From the NCBI GenBank assembly GCA_963556495.2, contig OY747702.1, positions 13,390,193 through 13,454,192 on the forward strand: a DNA stretch of 64,000 bases, in the 5' to 3' direction. Shown piece after piece: positions 45,405 to 56,413 of this stretch (its first letter is position 1; the number at the start of each line of letters is the position of its first letter). The translations under genes and the position numbers were made by a program. This stretch comes from Valencia hispanica (lineage: Eukaryota; Chordata; Actinopteri; Cyprinodontiformes; Valenciidae). The notes below the pieces were generated by a model that made no database searches, was not told where the DNA came from, and saw nothing but the letters and a program-made list of their open reading frames with translations.

Positions 45405-48400
45405 ATGGTACTAATTTTACAATGGAATGCTAGGAGTTAGATAGCTAATGGTCAAGAGTTTAAAAGATATATAGATGAATTAGTAGATAAACCAGATATT
45501 ATATGTATTCAAGAAACATGGTTAAATAAGAAATTAGAATTTAAATTATTTCCATATACAATAATTAGATGTGATAGAGGAAATGGTATTGGAGGAGGAT
45601 GTGCTACTTTTATTAATAATAATCTGAATTATAGAATAATTAAAATAGGAAAAGAAGAAGAATATATAGGAATAGAAGTTTATATAAATAAGATGAAGTT
45701 ATATATAGTTAATTATTATAATCCATGCAAGAAATTAGATATTAATAATCTTAAATTAATTTTAGAAGGTAATTATAAGCATGTGGTATTATGTGGAGAT
45801 TTCAATTCCCATAACACATTGTGGGGGGGAAATAAAATAGATAAGAATGGTGAGATCATTGAGGAATTCATAGATACTATGAATTTAGTATGTTTAAATG
45901 ATGGTAGAGGGACAAGGATTAATGTACATACAGGTAAAAGTTCTGCTTTAGATCTCACTCTGGTATCAAATCAAATATCAGGAAAATGTAATTGGGACAT
46001 TCAGGAAAATAATTTAGGGAGTGATCATTATATAATTTTCACAAAAATTTATGAGGATAAAGTATTACTTGTGGAAAAAAGAGAAGGAAGATGGGTATTT
46101 AAAAAAGCTAATTGGTATAAATTTAGAAATATATGTGAAAAAGAACAGGGTAAGATAAATTTGGAGGAAGATATAGAAACAGTGGAACAAACATTTAGGA
46201 AAGTAATAATAGAAGCAGCAGAATTAACTATTCCTAAAAGTAAAGGAACCATGAAAAAGAAGAATGTTCCTTGGTGGAATGAGCATTGTGAAAAAGCAAT
46301 TAAAGAAAGAAATAAAAGCATGAAAGAATTAAAAAAGAGACATAATTTTGATAGTTTATTAAAATATAAAAGGTTACAAGCTGAAGCAAGGAGAGTTATT
46401 AAATGGGCTAAACGGGAAAATTGGAGGGGTTTTTGTGGTAAAATAGGAAGATCAACATCAATAAGTGAGGTTTGGGGAATGATTAGAAAAATGAAAGGAG
46501 TGTATAGAGAGTTTAAATATCCAGTAATTAAAATAGGAGAAGATGTAGCTATTAAAAATGAAGAGAAAGCAGAAATGTTAGCTCAAACATTTATTAAAAT
46601 AAATAGTAATGCTAATTTATCAGAAGATAGATGGAGAAGGAGAGAAGAGTCTAAAAAGAAAAATTATGAGGAATTAGATGGAGGAAAAAGACTAACAACA
46701 ATAGAAATTCCATTTACTTTATTTGAATTAGAGCGTGCAATGGGGAGAACTAAAATAACATCACCAGGCAAAGATAATATTAATTATGAGATGCTTAAGC
46801 ATTTAGGGGATAAAATGAAGGCAAAATTATTAGGAATATATAATAACGTTTGGGAAAGAGGTCATTTACCAAAAAATTGGAAAGAGGCAATAATAATTCC
46901 AATAATTAAACCCGGGAAAGATCCAAGTAATCCAGAGTACTATAGGCCAATAGCACTGACATCTCATTTAGGGAAATTAATGGAAAGAATGATTACAGAT
47001 AGATTGAATTATTATTTAGAAAGTAAAAAAATGATAATAAAGTACCAAAATGGATTTAGGAAAGGCAGAGGAACTATGGATTCAATAGTAAGTTTGGAAA
47101 ATGAAATCAGGAAAGCACAAAACAATAAAGAAAGTTTAGTTATAGTTTATTTTGATATAGAGAAAGCATATGACATGGTGTGGAAGGAGGGTTTATTGAT
47201 TAAATCAAAAAGATTAAGGTTTGAAGGAAAAATATATAATTGGATAAAGGATTTTTTGCTTAATAGATATATTCAAGTAAAAATAGGAGATAAAACATCA
47301 AAGAGATATAAGGTTGATAACGGGACTCCACAAGGAAGTGTGATCAGTCCAGTTCTTTTCTCTATCATGATCAATGATGTTTTTAATGATATAGGACATG
47401 ATATTGGGAAAGCATTGTTTGCAGATGATGGAATAATATGGAAAAGGGGAAGAAACATAAAATATTTGCAGAAAAAAATTCAAGAAACAATAATAAAAGT
47501 AGAAAATTGGTCATATGAATGGGGGTTTAAATTTTCAGTGGAAAAAACAAAAAGTATGGTGTTTACTAGGAAAAAGAATGTAAAAATTGAACTTAATTTA
47601 TATAGGGAGAAACTGGAGCAAGTGCATAGTTTTAGATATCTGGGGGTTATATTTGATGAAAAATTAATTTGGAAGGAAAATATTAACAAAATAGAAGAAA
47701 GATGTAAAAAGGTAATAAATATAATGAGATGTTTAAGGGGAAATGAATGGGGAGCTAGCACTAAAGCTTTAAAACAAATTTATATAGCAATGATCAGGTC
47801 TGTTATTGATTATGGGAGTATAGTATATAGTTCAGCATGTAATACATTATTAAAAAAGATAGAAGTAATACAAAGTCAGGCTTTAAGAATATGTTGTGGA
47901 GCAATGAAATCCACTCCAATAGTTTCTTTGCAAGTAGAAATGGGAGAGATGCCTTTGAATCTAAGATACAAATTAAATACACTAAATTATTGGGCTAATG
48001 TACAGGGAAGTGAAGAGGATGAACATGTGGTTAAGGAAGGGATGAAAATGGGAGGGGAATATAATAATAGGAAATATGAGAGTATGATCTGGAAATCATG
48101 TAAACTAGCAGAAGAACTTAATTTAAAAGATAAAATATTTGTTAAAAAATTTATATATTCACCTACCCCAATTTGGTTATTGCCAAAAATATATATAGAT
48201 TTTTATATTCAAAATGAAATGGGGAGGAGGAAAGGAAATGGAAAATGGGATTATATTGTTGAAAAAAGGTTAAGTGAAACTCATAAAACATTTATGCCTA
48301 TTTATACGGATGGATCAAAAGAATTGGGTAAAGAGACAACAGGATTTGCTTTTTGGATTCCAAAATTAGGTAAATATAATAAAAGTAGAGCATCTAATAA

Positions 48401-49148
48401 CCTATCTATATACACAGTGGAAATGTTGGCTATTTCATTTAGCTTACAGTGGATAGAACAAAATGGAATTAAAAAAAGTATCATATGTTCAGATTCAATG
48501 TCAGCATTATTATCAATAAAAACAATATCATCAGATAAAAGACCAGATATACTATTTGAAATATATGAATGCTTATTTAGAATAATTATGAGAGAGTTAG
48601 AAATTAGATTTATGTGGGTTCCAGCACATAGAGGAGTAGAGGGTAATGAAGTAGCTGATTATTATGCTAAGCAGGCAACAAAATTAAGAACTACTATAGA
48701 GGTACCTTATAGTGTAGCAGAAATTAAAGCAGTTATTAAGAAACAGATAATGGAAGAATGGCAAGAACAATGGGTAAGGGAAGAGAAAGGAAGGCATTTA
48801 TATAACATAAAGGGAAAGGTGGGTAGAATGGAAAATATTCAAATGAATAACAGAAATCAAGTTATAATTTCAAGGATGAGATTGGGACATACAGCTTTAA
48901 ATAACACACTTTATATAATAGGTAAGCATAGTACAGGATTGTGTGATTGTGGGAATAATAGAGAAACAATAGAACATGTATTAATTTATTGTAGAAAATA
49001 TATATGTAATAGGAAAACATTAGAAGAAAAATTAAAAGCCAAAAAATATGGAGAAATTAGTCTAAAGAATTTGTTAAAGGGAGAGACAGATATATATAGA
49101 TTAGTAATTGAATTCTTAAAGAATAGTGGATTATTAAATAGAATTTAG
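45405..49148 (+). pseudogene. LINE ORF2 (endonuclease-RT-RNase H) with one amber codon
   Basis: Frame of 1247 codons from ATG at 45405, interrupted by TAG at 45438-45440 (codon 12), just after the LQWNAR motif that opens the apurinic-like endonuclease domain. From the next in-frame ATG (45693) 1151 residues are open; numbering follows that start. Endonuclease: GDFNSH 35-40 and SDH 110-112. Reverse transcriptase: YFDIEKAYD from 486, GTPQGS 544-549, FADD 576-579. RNase H: YTDGS 871-875, E910, D934, D989. C-terminal Cys/His motif around 1084-1100 (CDCG...EHVLIYC). The ATG at 45693 would omit the QWN and ETW parts of the endonuclease, so a protein from it should not nick DNA. Confidence 0.9.
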
Positions 49149-49246
49149 TGAAAATATTGATACTCCCCTCTACGACTCACACTCCCATACAGTAGGTGGC
49201 GGTAATGCTCCTAAAAGTCGGTTGCCACCCGCCAATAAAACAAAAA
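49149..49246 (+). other. LINE 3' UTR
   Basis: 98 bp including CAGTAGGTGGCGGTAATGC and an inverted GGTTGCCACCCGCC segment, a 3' end type I recall from fish LINEs. It is presumably the stem-loop recognised by the reverse transcriptase for target-primed synthesis. Confidence 0.6.
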
Positions 49247-49260
49247 AGAAGAAGAAGAAG
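49247..49260 (+). repeat. LINE GAA-repeat tail
   Basis: Four to five GAA copies directly before the target duplication, in place of poly(A). Short tandem-repeat tails are typical of I-group LINEs. Confidence 0.85.
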
Positions 49261-49274
49261 AAAGTACGGACCAG
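49261..49274 (+). repeat. LINE target-site duplication, right
   Basis: Exact copy of 43987-44000. The first bases AAAG overlap in composition with the GAA tail, so the left edge could shift by a base or two. Confidence 0.93.
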
Positions 49275-51072
49275 GGGGCTTGAGAGTTGGCCGCTCATTT
49301 CCGATGGGACGCTGTCGGAAAATTTTCCTCGGCTGGCAAGCGGAAGAGACAGCAGTTTTAGGGCCTGGGCGCTCTCTGTTGTCTAGACGGATTACCTTGG
49401 AGAGGCCGGCGTATCTTCCAAACGCACGATTGAGCCACGTGAATTGGATTGTGTTTAAAGGTCCGGCTTTAGGTGGCTCCGGTAGAGGTTAGTGTTTGAG
49501 ACTGTGAAAATTGTTGTTCTTTCTTTCTCTCGGATGAATGTGTGTGTGATTGGAGAAGTCGCGGTGACGGAAAAGTAGCTACCAGGTAGCTTCCTGCACT
49601 CCGGCCGTATATAAACTCCTCATTTAGGGGAACTAACCGACTGAATCTAAAACCATAATTCCTCTGCGAATCTTAAACGCCTAGACAATGTCCGCGCTTC
49701 TTGTACAGACAATAAGCGTAGAAGCTTGACATTGTAGAGGAATAAGGGAATATCATTTTCAGTCAGCTAAAGTACCACCATAATTTAGCTTACGGCTAAC
49801 GCACAGTTTGGATGAGTTTTTCGCCTGGAAATAAAGGCGTTCAACCTTGTGCAACTACGTAAACACGTCTAAAGCATTGTCGAACACATATATATATGAC
49901 TGTTATTATGGATAACTGGTAGTAAACTCTATAGAATATATATAAAATAACTTTTTTATGATAACGGAGCGGTCACGTTTGGCTTCCGGTTGAGCTAGGT
50001 TGCTCATGATGACAGCTAATCTTTGGTAGCTTAGCTTCCGAACTGTATTTATTTGGCTCGGTTAAACAGTCATTCGAGTATTGATGGCGAAGTGTGGTTT
50101 TGTTGGAGGCATTTTGTTCTTGGTTGGTTTAATTATGAGTACGGTTTAGCATCGTAGTGCAGAATTAGCCATCTGTGCACCGGTGTATTCATTCCGCGGT
50201 GTGACACGGAAGTTTTATTGGGCCGGACTTTGATCTGTCAGTCCGGCGGAGTTTTTTTTTTTTGGAGCAAACTGTTGACGTTTTCGTGTTGCAAAGCGAG
50301 TTTTAAACGTATTTCTTTCAGTATATGTTTTAATGATAAATACAAATTGCCTTATATTGTGAGAATTCTATTTTTTCGTGTGTTTCACCAAAAAGTGCAT
50401 CCCGAGTTTTGGCGCAGGCCGGACTCTATTAGGAATTCTTTGATTTTTAGATGAAACGGCAATAATCTCCGTATATAAATAAATTAATGATAAGATAAAC
50501 AGTGCGTTATAAACCTTTTTAGCTTTCCTTCGTTTCGGCTTTGCCTAAAACATTATTAAGATTAATGTTGCATGAATAAATAATATATAAACTCCTTCAC
50601 TATAAAAAGAAGTAAATAGATTAAATAAAAACGGTGCCTGCCTTTACTGTTTATTGCATTAATATTGGGATAAATTTGGGCCTACGAATTGATAGTTTAT
50701 CAATTAAAATAAATAATTTATAGTTAATATAAATAACCTATTTTTTTTTTATTTTAATCCATTTGGGATTTTTGTTACGAATATTCAATGGCAGCTGAAT
50801 ATAGGTTACTTCCTGCTCCACAGGGACGAAACTGCCGTACTTTAGATGCCCAATTGTTAATATACATTTCTAAATTATATTCTGTTTTAGTTGATAAGCC
50901 CGGTAAAAAATAAAAAGAAGATAAAAACCAGTTCCAGGGCCTTATGACGGCCAGGGGGGCTCGTCATGGTGCCCGAGGGGATTATAAGAGAAGTCTCTCA
51001 CAGAATGTGTTCTGGGGAGGAAAAGTGACACCTACTAAATTTAGTTAGCAACAAATTAGAAGGCACCGATAA
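49275..51072 (+). other. retroviral leader, long non-coding part
   Basis: About 1.8 kb with no ORF of note. The first 350 bp are relatively GC-rich (GGCCTGGGCGCTCTC, GGCTCCGGTAGAGG) and contain AGAG/GTTAGTG at about 49488, which resembles a splice donor, and GTATATAAAC near 49607. The rest is AT-rich. With 43703-43986 this makes a leader of about 2.1 kb, very long for a retrovirus. Captured host sequence, a further old insertion or decayed gag are all possible. Confidence 0.4.
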
Positions 51073-51423
51073 ATTTTTTATTTTTTTTTGGCATCTGTGG
51101 TAAGGGGTCAAGCTGTAAACCTTTCAAGAGGTCCCAGCCCCAGTCAACGTGATGAATGTACGACAGTTTTACAGGTCAAAAATATGCAGACGTTGGGAGA
51201 CAAGGGGAGTGAAGGACCATTTAAGAATACCAGATCTCAGGTGTCACTGGGGGCAAGTGGAGGCCCTGATTTAATGCTTCTTTTAGTGAGAGCATCTGCG
51301 TTAAAGGACGCTGAGGGGAATAAGAAAATGGAGACTGCTTTGTTAAAACTACAGTTAAAAGAGGCTCAGAATAAATTGACTGACTTGTATCAGTCTAAAA
51401 AAAGTGATACAGATGGTGGCTGA
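51073..51423 (+). pseudogene. gag fragment (C-terminal capsid region?)
   Basis: Open frame from a stop at 51070 to TGA at 51421, with no ATG before 51184. It is assigned to gag because of its position just before a nucleocapsid zinc knuckle. Residues after the ATG are charged and helix-forming (KMETALLKLQLKEAQNKL). Matrix and most of capsid are missing. The knuckle lies in another frame; the shift of one base falls at a run of seven A at 51397-51403, which looks like a slippage indel, though a frameshift site cannot be excluded. Confidence 0.6.
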
Positions 51424-53770
51424 AACAGCACCTACTGTTGGATCAGCGACAGTGCTGCCTTCTTTTCCTGTGATGTATGCTGGAGCTGCGCCGAATAAGC
51501 CATTTACTGCTCCTTATAGGACATGGCAGCCTCGTGGCAGGTCACGTGGCAGGGCCAGGTTTGGGGATTTTAGAGGCATGGGGAGAGGGCAGCCGGGTGC
51601 TAACGGTTGTCACAGGTGTGGCTCCAATGAACACTGGGTGAGGGAGTGCCCACACCCACAAGGGGGCGCTATACCTCCCGGTCAGCCACCTCTAAATATG
51701 GCTCCAATGACTTTCCCTATAACTCAACCATTGCCTGTTTCAGTGGGTGATCAAAGACTATCACATCCTTTTGTCATTGCTCAAAAGACGCCTGTCAACT
51801 TGTTAGGCAGAGATCTGCTTATCAAACTTGGTGATACTATTCTATGTACCCCTGATGGACTTATGGTGACTTTTCCGAATGGACATACGCATTGCTGTGA
51901 CACCATGAGTGGTCAATTTTTGCTGAAGGATGACACTTCACAAGTGGCTGATATTTTCTGGGCCAGATTGACTACGATGTCTGCACATGAATCTTCTGCG
52001 GCTGAATTTCTGAGATGCTGGAAGCCTTGGCTGCTTGAACTCCAGCCTTTTATTCTACCGCCTGATCCTTTCCATGTGAGCTTCCTTTATGAGAGGGGCG
52101 ATCCTACTTTATGTCAGGAACAATTTGAAACAGAACTTGAAGGCCAAAGTTGGTCTGTGGCTTCGGGTCCATGCTTTGTGGGGAGGAAGGGTATTGCACT
52201 GTTTGCTCATCTCACTTCAAAACAGCATAAATGGTATATGATGGGAGCTGAAGCGCTTCCACACATATCGCTTTTGTTGCATCCGAAACATCAAGCTAAA
52301 GATTTGGGGGGAATGGTTAAAAGGGGAGTTGAATTAAAGGATTGGGTTCCCACCCAGATATCTTCAGTCTCTTTTTCTCCTTCTACTCAGATGTACAAAA
52401 TAGACACGCAGCTCTCTGATACTACCATTCTGGAACATTTGCAGCTGTCTAGAAATCATGGCAGAGAAAAAACAGATCATCCTGATGCAGTGGAGGCCTT
52501 AAAGGTCGTGCCTGACTCTTTGTGGTCAGATGGTCCCACTGATGTTGGTCTAGTGCAAACCACACCCATCACATTTGACATGAAACATTCTGATCCAATC
52601 TGGCGTTCTCAGTACCCACATAAACCTCAGGCTGAGGAAGGTATTGCAGACACTATTGCAGGCTTACTTGAAGCTGGAGTTTTAGAACCATCAAACTCTT
52701 CATATAACACCCCTATTCTTCCTGTGGATAAACAAGGTACTGGTAAATACAGAATGGCACATGACTTGCGTGCTATTAATGAGGCCCTTAGAACCCCTCC
52801 CATTTCTACACCGAATCCGTATACAGCTCTGGCATCACTGACTCCTGATTTAAAATGGTTTACCTGCATAGATTTGGCTAATGCATTTTTCTGTTTACCG
52901 CTCCATCCTTCTGTCAGGGATATTTTTTCATTTACATTCAGGGGCAGGAAGCTACGTTATAGTAGGCTTCCGCAGGGTTTTGCTTTATCCCCAGGTATTG
53001 TTAATCAGGTGTTAAAGCAGTCATTAAGCACTGTACAGCTCCCTCCAGACTGTGTACTGACCCAATATGTGGACGATTTACTTTTAGCATCCCCCACCGT
53101 TGAAAAGTGCATAGCAGCGACTCTAGTTGTGTTGCAACATTTGGGAAAAGAGGGATTTAAAGTCTCCCGCGATAAGCTTCCGTTGGTCAGGCAGGAAGTC
53201 CAGTTCCTGGGGCGAAGGGTGACCGCTCAAGGCGCTGGGCTGACGGACACCCACAAGAATGCTATTTTGGCCCATTCTAAACCTCTCACTGTTAAATCAA
53301 TGCTGTCATTTCTGGGACTGACAAATTTTTCCAGACATTATGTGCCTAATTACACAAACCTTACCACACCACTCAGGGCTCTTGTAAATGCTCATGGTAT
53401 GAAAAATCTGCATGCTAAATTAGAATGGGACATACCGGCTGAGGAGGCATTTATTAAGTTAAAACTGGCTCTAGCACAAGCAGCTGATTTAGCCACTCCT
53501 GACTATACATGTCCATTTTTTCTTAACACATCAGAAACAGATGGGGTGGTTAATGGGATTTTGTTTCAGAAAAAAAGTGGTCAGAGACACATTCTTATGT
53601 ATCTTAGCATAAAGCTGCAAGCTATTGAAATGAGACAGCCACCTTGCACGAGACATGCAGCAGGAATTGCACACCTAGTGGAGAAAACTTCACACATTGT
53701 TACTTTGCGTCAGCAGCGGATTAGCAGAGTTTTGGAGGCACAAACATTATTTTTACGCATGAAGGAATAA
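51404..53770 (+). pseudogene. retroviral nucleocapsid, partial protease and reverse transcriptase
   Basis: 788 codons open from GTG at 51404 (first ATG 51413). Order: Arg/Gly-rich basic region (41-61); CCHC knuckle C69-C72-H77-C82; protease C-terminal end only (NLLGRDLL, 132-139) with no DTGA active site or flap; a segment of about 200 residues without an assigned domain (about 180-380); reverse transcriptase with KYRMAHDLRAIN (448-459), catalytic D490 in CIDLANAF, LPQG 522-525 and YVDD 555-558; then connection sequence. It ends at TAA before RNase H, with a stretch apparently missing. The RT core looks intact, but without protease it could not be processed normally. Confidence 0.85.
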
Positions 53771-53772
53771 AC

Positions 53773-54235
53773 ATGGCTGAACAAATCACCGCCTCTGGGG
53801 AACAGCATGACTGTGTCAGGCTGAATTCTGTTGCTCAAAAAATACGTTCTGATTTACGGTCTGATACCTTATCTACAGGTTTTGTGCTCTATCAGAAGGT
53901 TGTTGTTTTTAGAGATGGACAGGGCCAGTTAAAATCAGGTTTTGCAGTTGTTGAGCAGAATGGAGATTCACTACATACTGTCGTGTCAGGGAAGCTGGAC
54001 GGCAAGCAGAGCGCATAGCGTGCTGAGATAAGGGCTCTTATTGAAGCATGCAAATGGAGAAGTGATAAAGACGTCATGATTTACACTGATTCAAACTACG
54101 GGTTTTCTGTTATACATTATGAATTACCACAGTGGAGGAGAGCAGTTTTGTTACTGTTATTGGGGTCACAGCAAGGCTGACACTGTTGACGCGTGGGGAA
54201 ATAGGGCGTCATCGAGCGGTCTAATTCAACTTTAA
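53773..54235 (+). pseudogene. retroviral RNase H remnant
   Basis: In a different frame from the RT. It starts with a piece of the tether (GEQHDC), then FRDG, where the family has a catalytic Asp in a DG motif. TAG at 54016-54018 follows SA. The same frame continues with RAEIRAL (catalytic Glu) and YTDSNY (catalytic Asp) to TGA at 54178. The last helix (GHSKADTVDAWGNRA) is in another frame from 54164 to TAA at 54233. So there is one nonsense codon, one internal deletion with frameshift, and loss of the domain end. Confidence 0.75.
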
Positions 54236-55290
54236 ATTTACAGCTGGCAGAGAACCTCAGGTGTCATCGCATCCTGACCCGGACCCTCGCAGTGATCATC
54301 AGCATCTGAAGGGCCTGGTCTCCTTTTTCCTTCCGACCCCTCTCCTGTCCCTCACGCTGCAGCAGCTCTCTGCTGACCTGGGAAAATCTCTTTGCAGCGG
54401 GTGGTGTCGGTTCTGACTAGGCGGTGTCGACTGCCGAAGCCAGGAGGCGGGGCCAGACCCACCCAGAAGATTGGTTGAAGTTGCTGTAATCATCCAGTGT
54501 AATCTATATGTGCAACAAAATTGGGCGAGATAAGCAATTTGGACTTGCTTTTCTCGAAGAGGGATTATACCGAAGAGAAGAGATCGCAAGAAATCAAACA
54601 CATTTCACAGCAGGTTTTGACCACCTCACAATCGGTGGGGGAAGCTATTGGAGGCGGGGCCTGTCTGTGCATTTGTGTTTACTGGGGGAAATGTTCAGTT
54701 AATGAAGTAACTGTCATTTCAGTGAGGGCGATCTGCAGAAAAGACAGTAACTGTGGGAAAATAAAGACTCCACTGTACTGTATCATTTCATCACTCTGGT
54801 AGCCACCTGCTGCCAGAGAAAAACAAGAGCGAAGACTAGAGAACAAAATAATAAAGACTGAACACTTACTAATCATTTTTCTTGTATTTTACAGGTTGTC
54901 TAACCGATTTTTATTTACAGGTGCAGATTGCTAGACACTGCCTAAGAGGGTGTCAAATAAATTTTTAAGTAGTCGATTTGTAAGATTTTCTTCTTTATAT
55001 TCAGTATTTACGGTTTTATAAAACTTTTTTAGTAATAAGATAAAACATTTTAAGGAGTGTTTAAAGTATAATCAGGTTCACTGACTACTAATTCTTGTTT
55101 TACTTATTCTTTTTTCATTATGATGTGGTTTTTGTAGGATGTTTTTAGGGTTGGTGACAATTGCTAGAGTTTGCTTTTACTAAAAGAATATTGAGAATTA
55201 GGTTAAAACATAAAAAACAATAATAATAAATTAAAAATATATTGCTTAACGGTAAGGATAAAAAAAAAAAAAACAGACACTCTTCTCATT
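54236..55290 (+). other. unassigned retroviral interior; integrase missing
   Basis: About 1.05 kb where integrase and most of env should lie. I find no HHCC zinc motif, no D,D-35-E spacing and no Env surface unit. 54300-54480 is GC-rich; 54800-55260 is AT-rich. AATAAAGACT occurs at about 54761 and 54850. Short ORFs of 60 to 100 codons here look like chance. Confidence 0.4.
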
Positions 55291-55557
55291 TTGAATGATC
55301 AGGTTAGAAAGAGGGACAATTTGTTAAATAATATGTTTGGTAAATGGAAGACTCTGGCAATGTCTATAATGGTTTCTTTAGCAGTATTTGTGTCAACTAT
55401 GGTGTTATGTGGATGTTGTTGTATTCCTTGTATATGTTCTTTGCTCACAAAGTGTATTGAAAAAGCTGTTGGTGATAATGTGCAAGGTCAATATCTGTTA
55501 ATAGCTCACATGGAGCCTGATGGGGAAGTACAGAGGAGTGATCAATCTCTTTGAAAA
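55276..55557 (+). pseudogene. env remnant: transmembrane anchor and cytoplasmic tail
   Basis: About 87 residues from the last part of a retroviral Env TM subunit: a short pre-anchor (WKTLAMSIM), a hydrophobic helix (VSLAVFVSTMVL), the Cys cluster CGCCCIPCIC, and a cytoplasmic tail ending at TGA just before the polypurine tract. The frame is open upstream to an A-run and no ATG starts it. Surface subunit, cleavage site, fusion peptide and heptad region are all absent, so it cannot act as an entry protein. Confidence 0.75.
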
Positions 55558-55564
55558 ATAGATT

Positions 55565-55574
55565 GAAAGAGGGA
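55565..55574 (+). other. polypurine tract
   Basis: GAAAGAGGGA, followed by TT and then the TG of the 3' LTR. It is the expected primer for plus-strand DNA synthesis. Confidence 0.75.
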
Positions 55575-55576
55575 TT

Positions 55577-56143
55577 TGTTGTATTTTACTTTTTTTGAGG
55601 CTATTTTTATTATGCAGGTCATATGTGTTAATTAAATCTTTTTTAAGCTTTAGAAGTAATAGGCCTGTTTATATTATTCAGGGTAGTAAAACATGACTCT
55701 GTTACCAGTATTTTATAGGGTTGAAGGTTTTAAGTAAAACTCTTGAGTAAAGATATGAACTGAAAGCAGGGAGGATTAGCTATAACTCTTAAGTCATGTT
55801 ATAACACAGTTCATGGTAAGGTCAAGAGACCTGGAGAAAATAAATGACCTGTCAAGATGTAGAAGGAGGAGAGAGGAGTCACGTGATATGTTCTTTGTTC
55901 TTCTTGAAATAAAAATGGTGCGGCCCTGTAAGAGAATGAGTCAGACAGTCAGGTCTTGTCTGATTCCCATCTGCAGGTGCGTCTTTTCCAAAACAGATCT
56001 GAGTTTGTGTGATTTTTGTAACTCTCTGTCTCTCAGCTTTGGGTCTTATTTTGAAACAGATTCCGTTGGGGTGTTGGAGTTCGGCGCCCCCGCCTCTCTG
56101 AGCAGGAAGTGAGTGGCAGAGCACATTGTGAGAAAAGCCGACA
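55577..56143 (+). repeat. 3' LTR of the endogenous retrovirus
   Basis: 567 bp, three differences from the 5' LTR, no length change. AATAAA at 55908-55913 would supply the 3' end of retroviral transcripts. Confidence 0.95.
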
Positions 56144-56147
56144 AATG
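56144..56147 (+). repeat. target-site duplication AATG, right
   Basis: Follows the terminal CA of the LTR; array sequence continues with TCTTTGAAATC. Confidence 0.92.
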
Positions 56148-56413
56148 TCTTTGAAATCTCTCTGACTTACCTAGATATCGTTGCTCCAAAACCCTTTAAC
56201 CTGAACCAGACGGAGTCCCGATCAGGCCCAAAATAAACCTAAAATGTGACAGTTTGTCAAATTTGCTTTTGACTTCACTTTTTCATGCAACTGGGTTACA
56301 TGTGCAGTACCATGTTTGACTGAATACTTTGAGCAGCCGTTAAAGCCCAGCACTGTTGTTCAGTCTCTCTTGAAAATCTGACGAAATCAGAGCTCTTTTA
56401 CACCCATCTCTTT

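Larger units (their letters stand above)
44001..49260 (+). mobile_element. full-length LINE, I/Nimb-like, nested in the retrovirus
   Basis: 5260 bp between perfect 14 bp target duplications. It contains a short 5' UTR (87 bp), ORF1 with three CCHC knuckles, ORF2 with endonuclease, reverse transcriptase, RNase H and a C-terminal Cys/His motif, a short 3' UTR, and a GAA repeat instead of a poly(A) tail. An RNase H in ORF2, a gag-like ORF1 and a short-repeat tail point to the I group of LINEs (Nimb is the fish branch I would test first). Strongly A-rich coding strand, unlike the flanking retroviral DNA. One nonsense codon in ORF2 is the only evident defect. Confidence 0.93.
43114..56143 (+). mobile_element. 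endogenous retrovirus (defective, 13.0 kb with nested LINE)
   Basis: A complete LTR-to-LTR insertion with TG...CA ends, 4 bp target duplication, primer-binding site, polypurine tract and remnants of gag, pol and env in retroviral order. Pol and Env resemble gamma/epsilon-like fish ERVs: YVDD reverse transcriptase, LLGRDLL protease end, and a Cys-rich segment after the Env anchor. Removing the LINE leaves about 7.8 kb. No integrase is recognisable and every coding region is broken, although the LTRs differ at only three positions. The element therefore either moved recently using proteins supplied in trans or its LTRs were homogenised. Orientation is plus, as for the tRNA genes. Confidence 0.93.

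Noticed and set aside
47273..47761. Minus-strand ORFs inside LINE ORF2
   Set aside because: Shadows of a strongly A-rich coding strand; Phe/Ser/Ile-rich with no domain.
51397..51423. Programmed frameshift between the gag fragment and the nucleocapsid frame at a run of seven A
   Set aside because: The zinc knuckle belongs to gag, so a programmed shift upstream of it would be unusual, and the shift needed is +1 rather than the usual -1. An indel in the A-run is simpler.
54299..54876. Short ORFs in the region where integrase and env surface unit should be
   Set aside because: Overlapping frames on both strands, no integrase or envelope motifs, many non-ATG starts; most likely chance.
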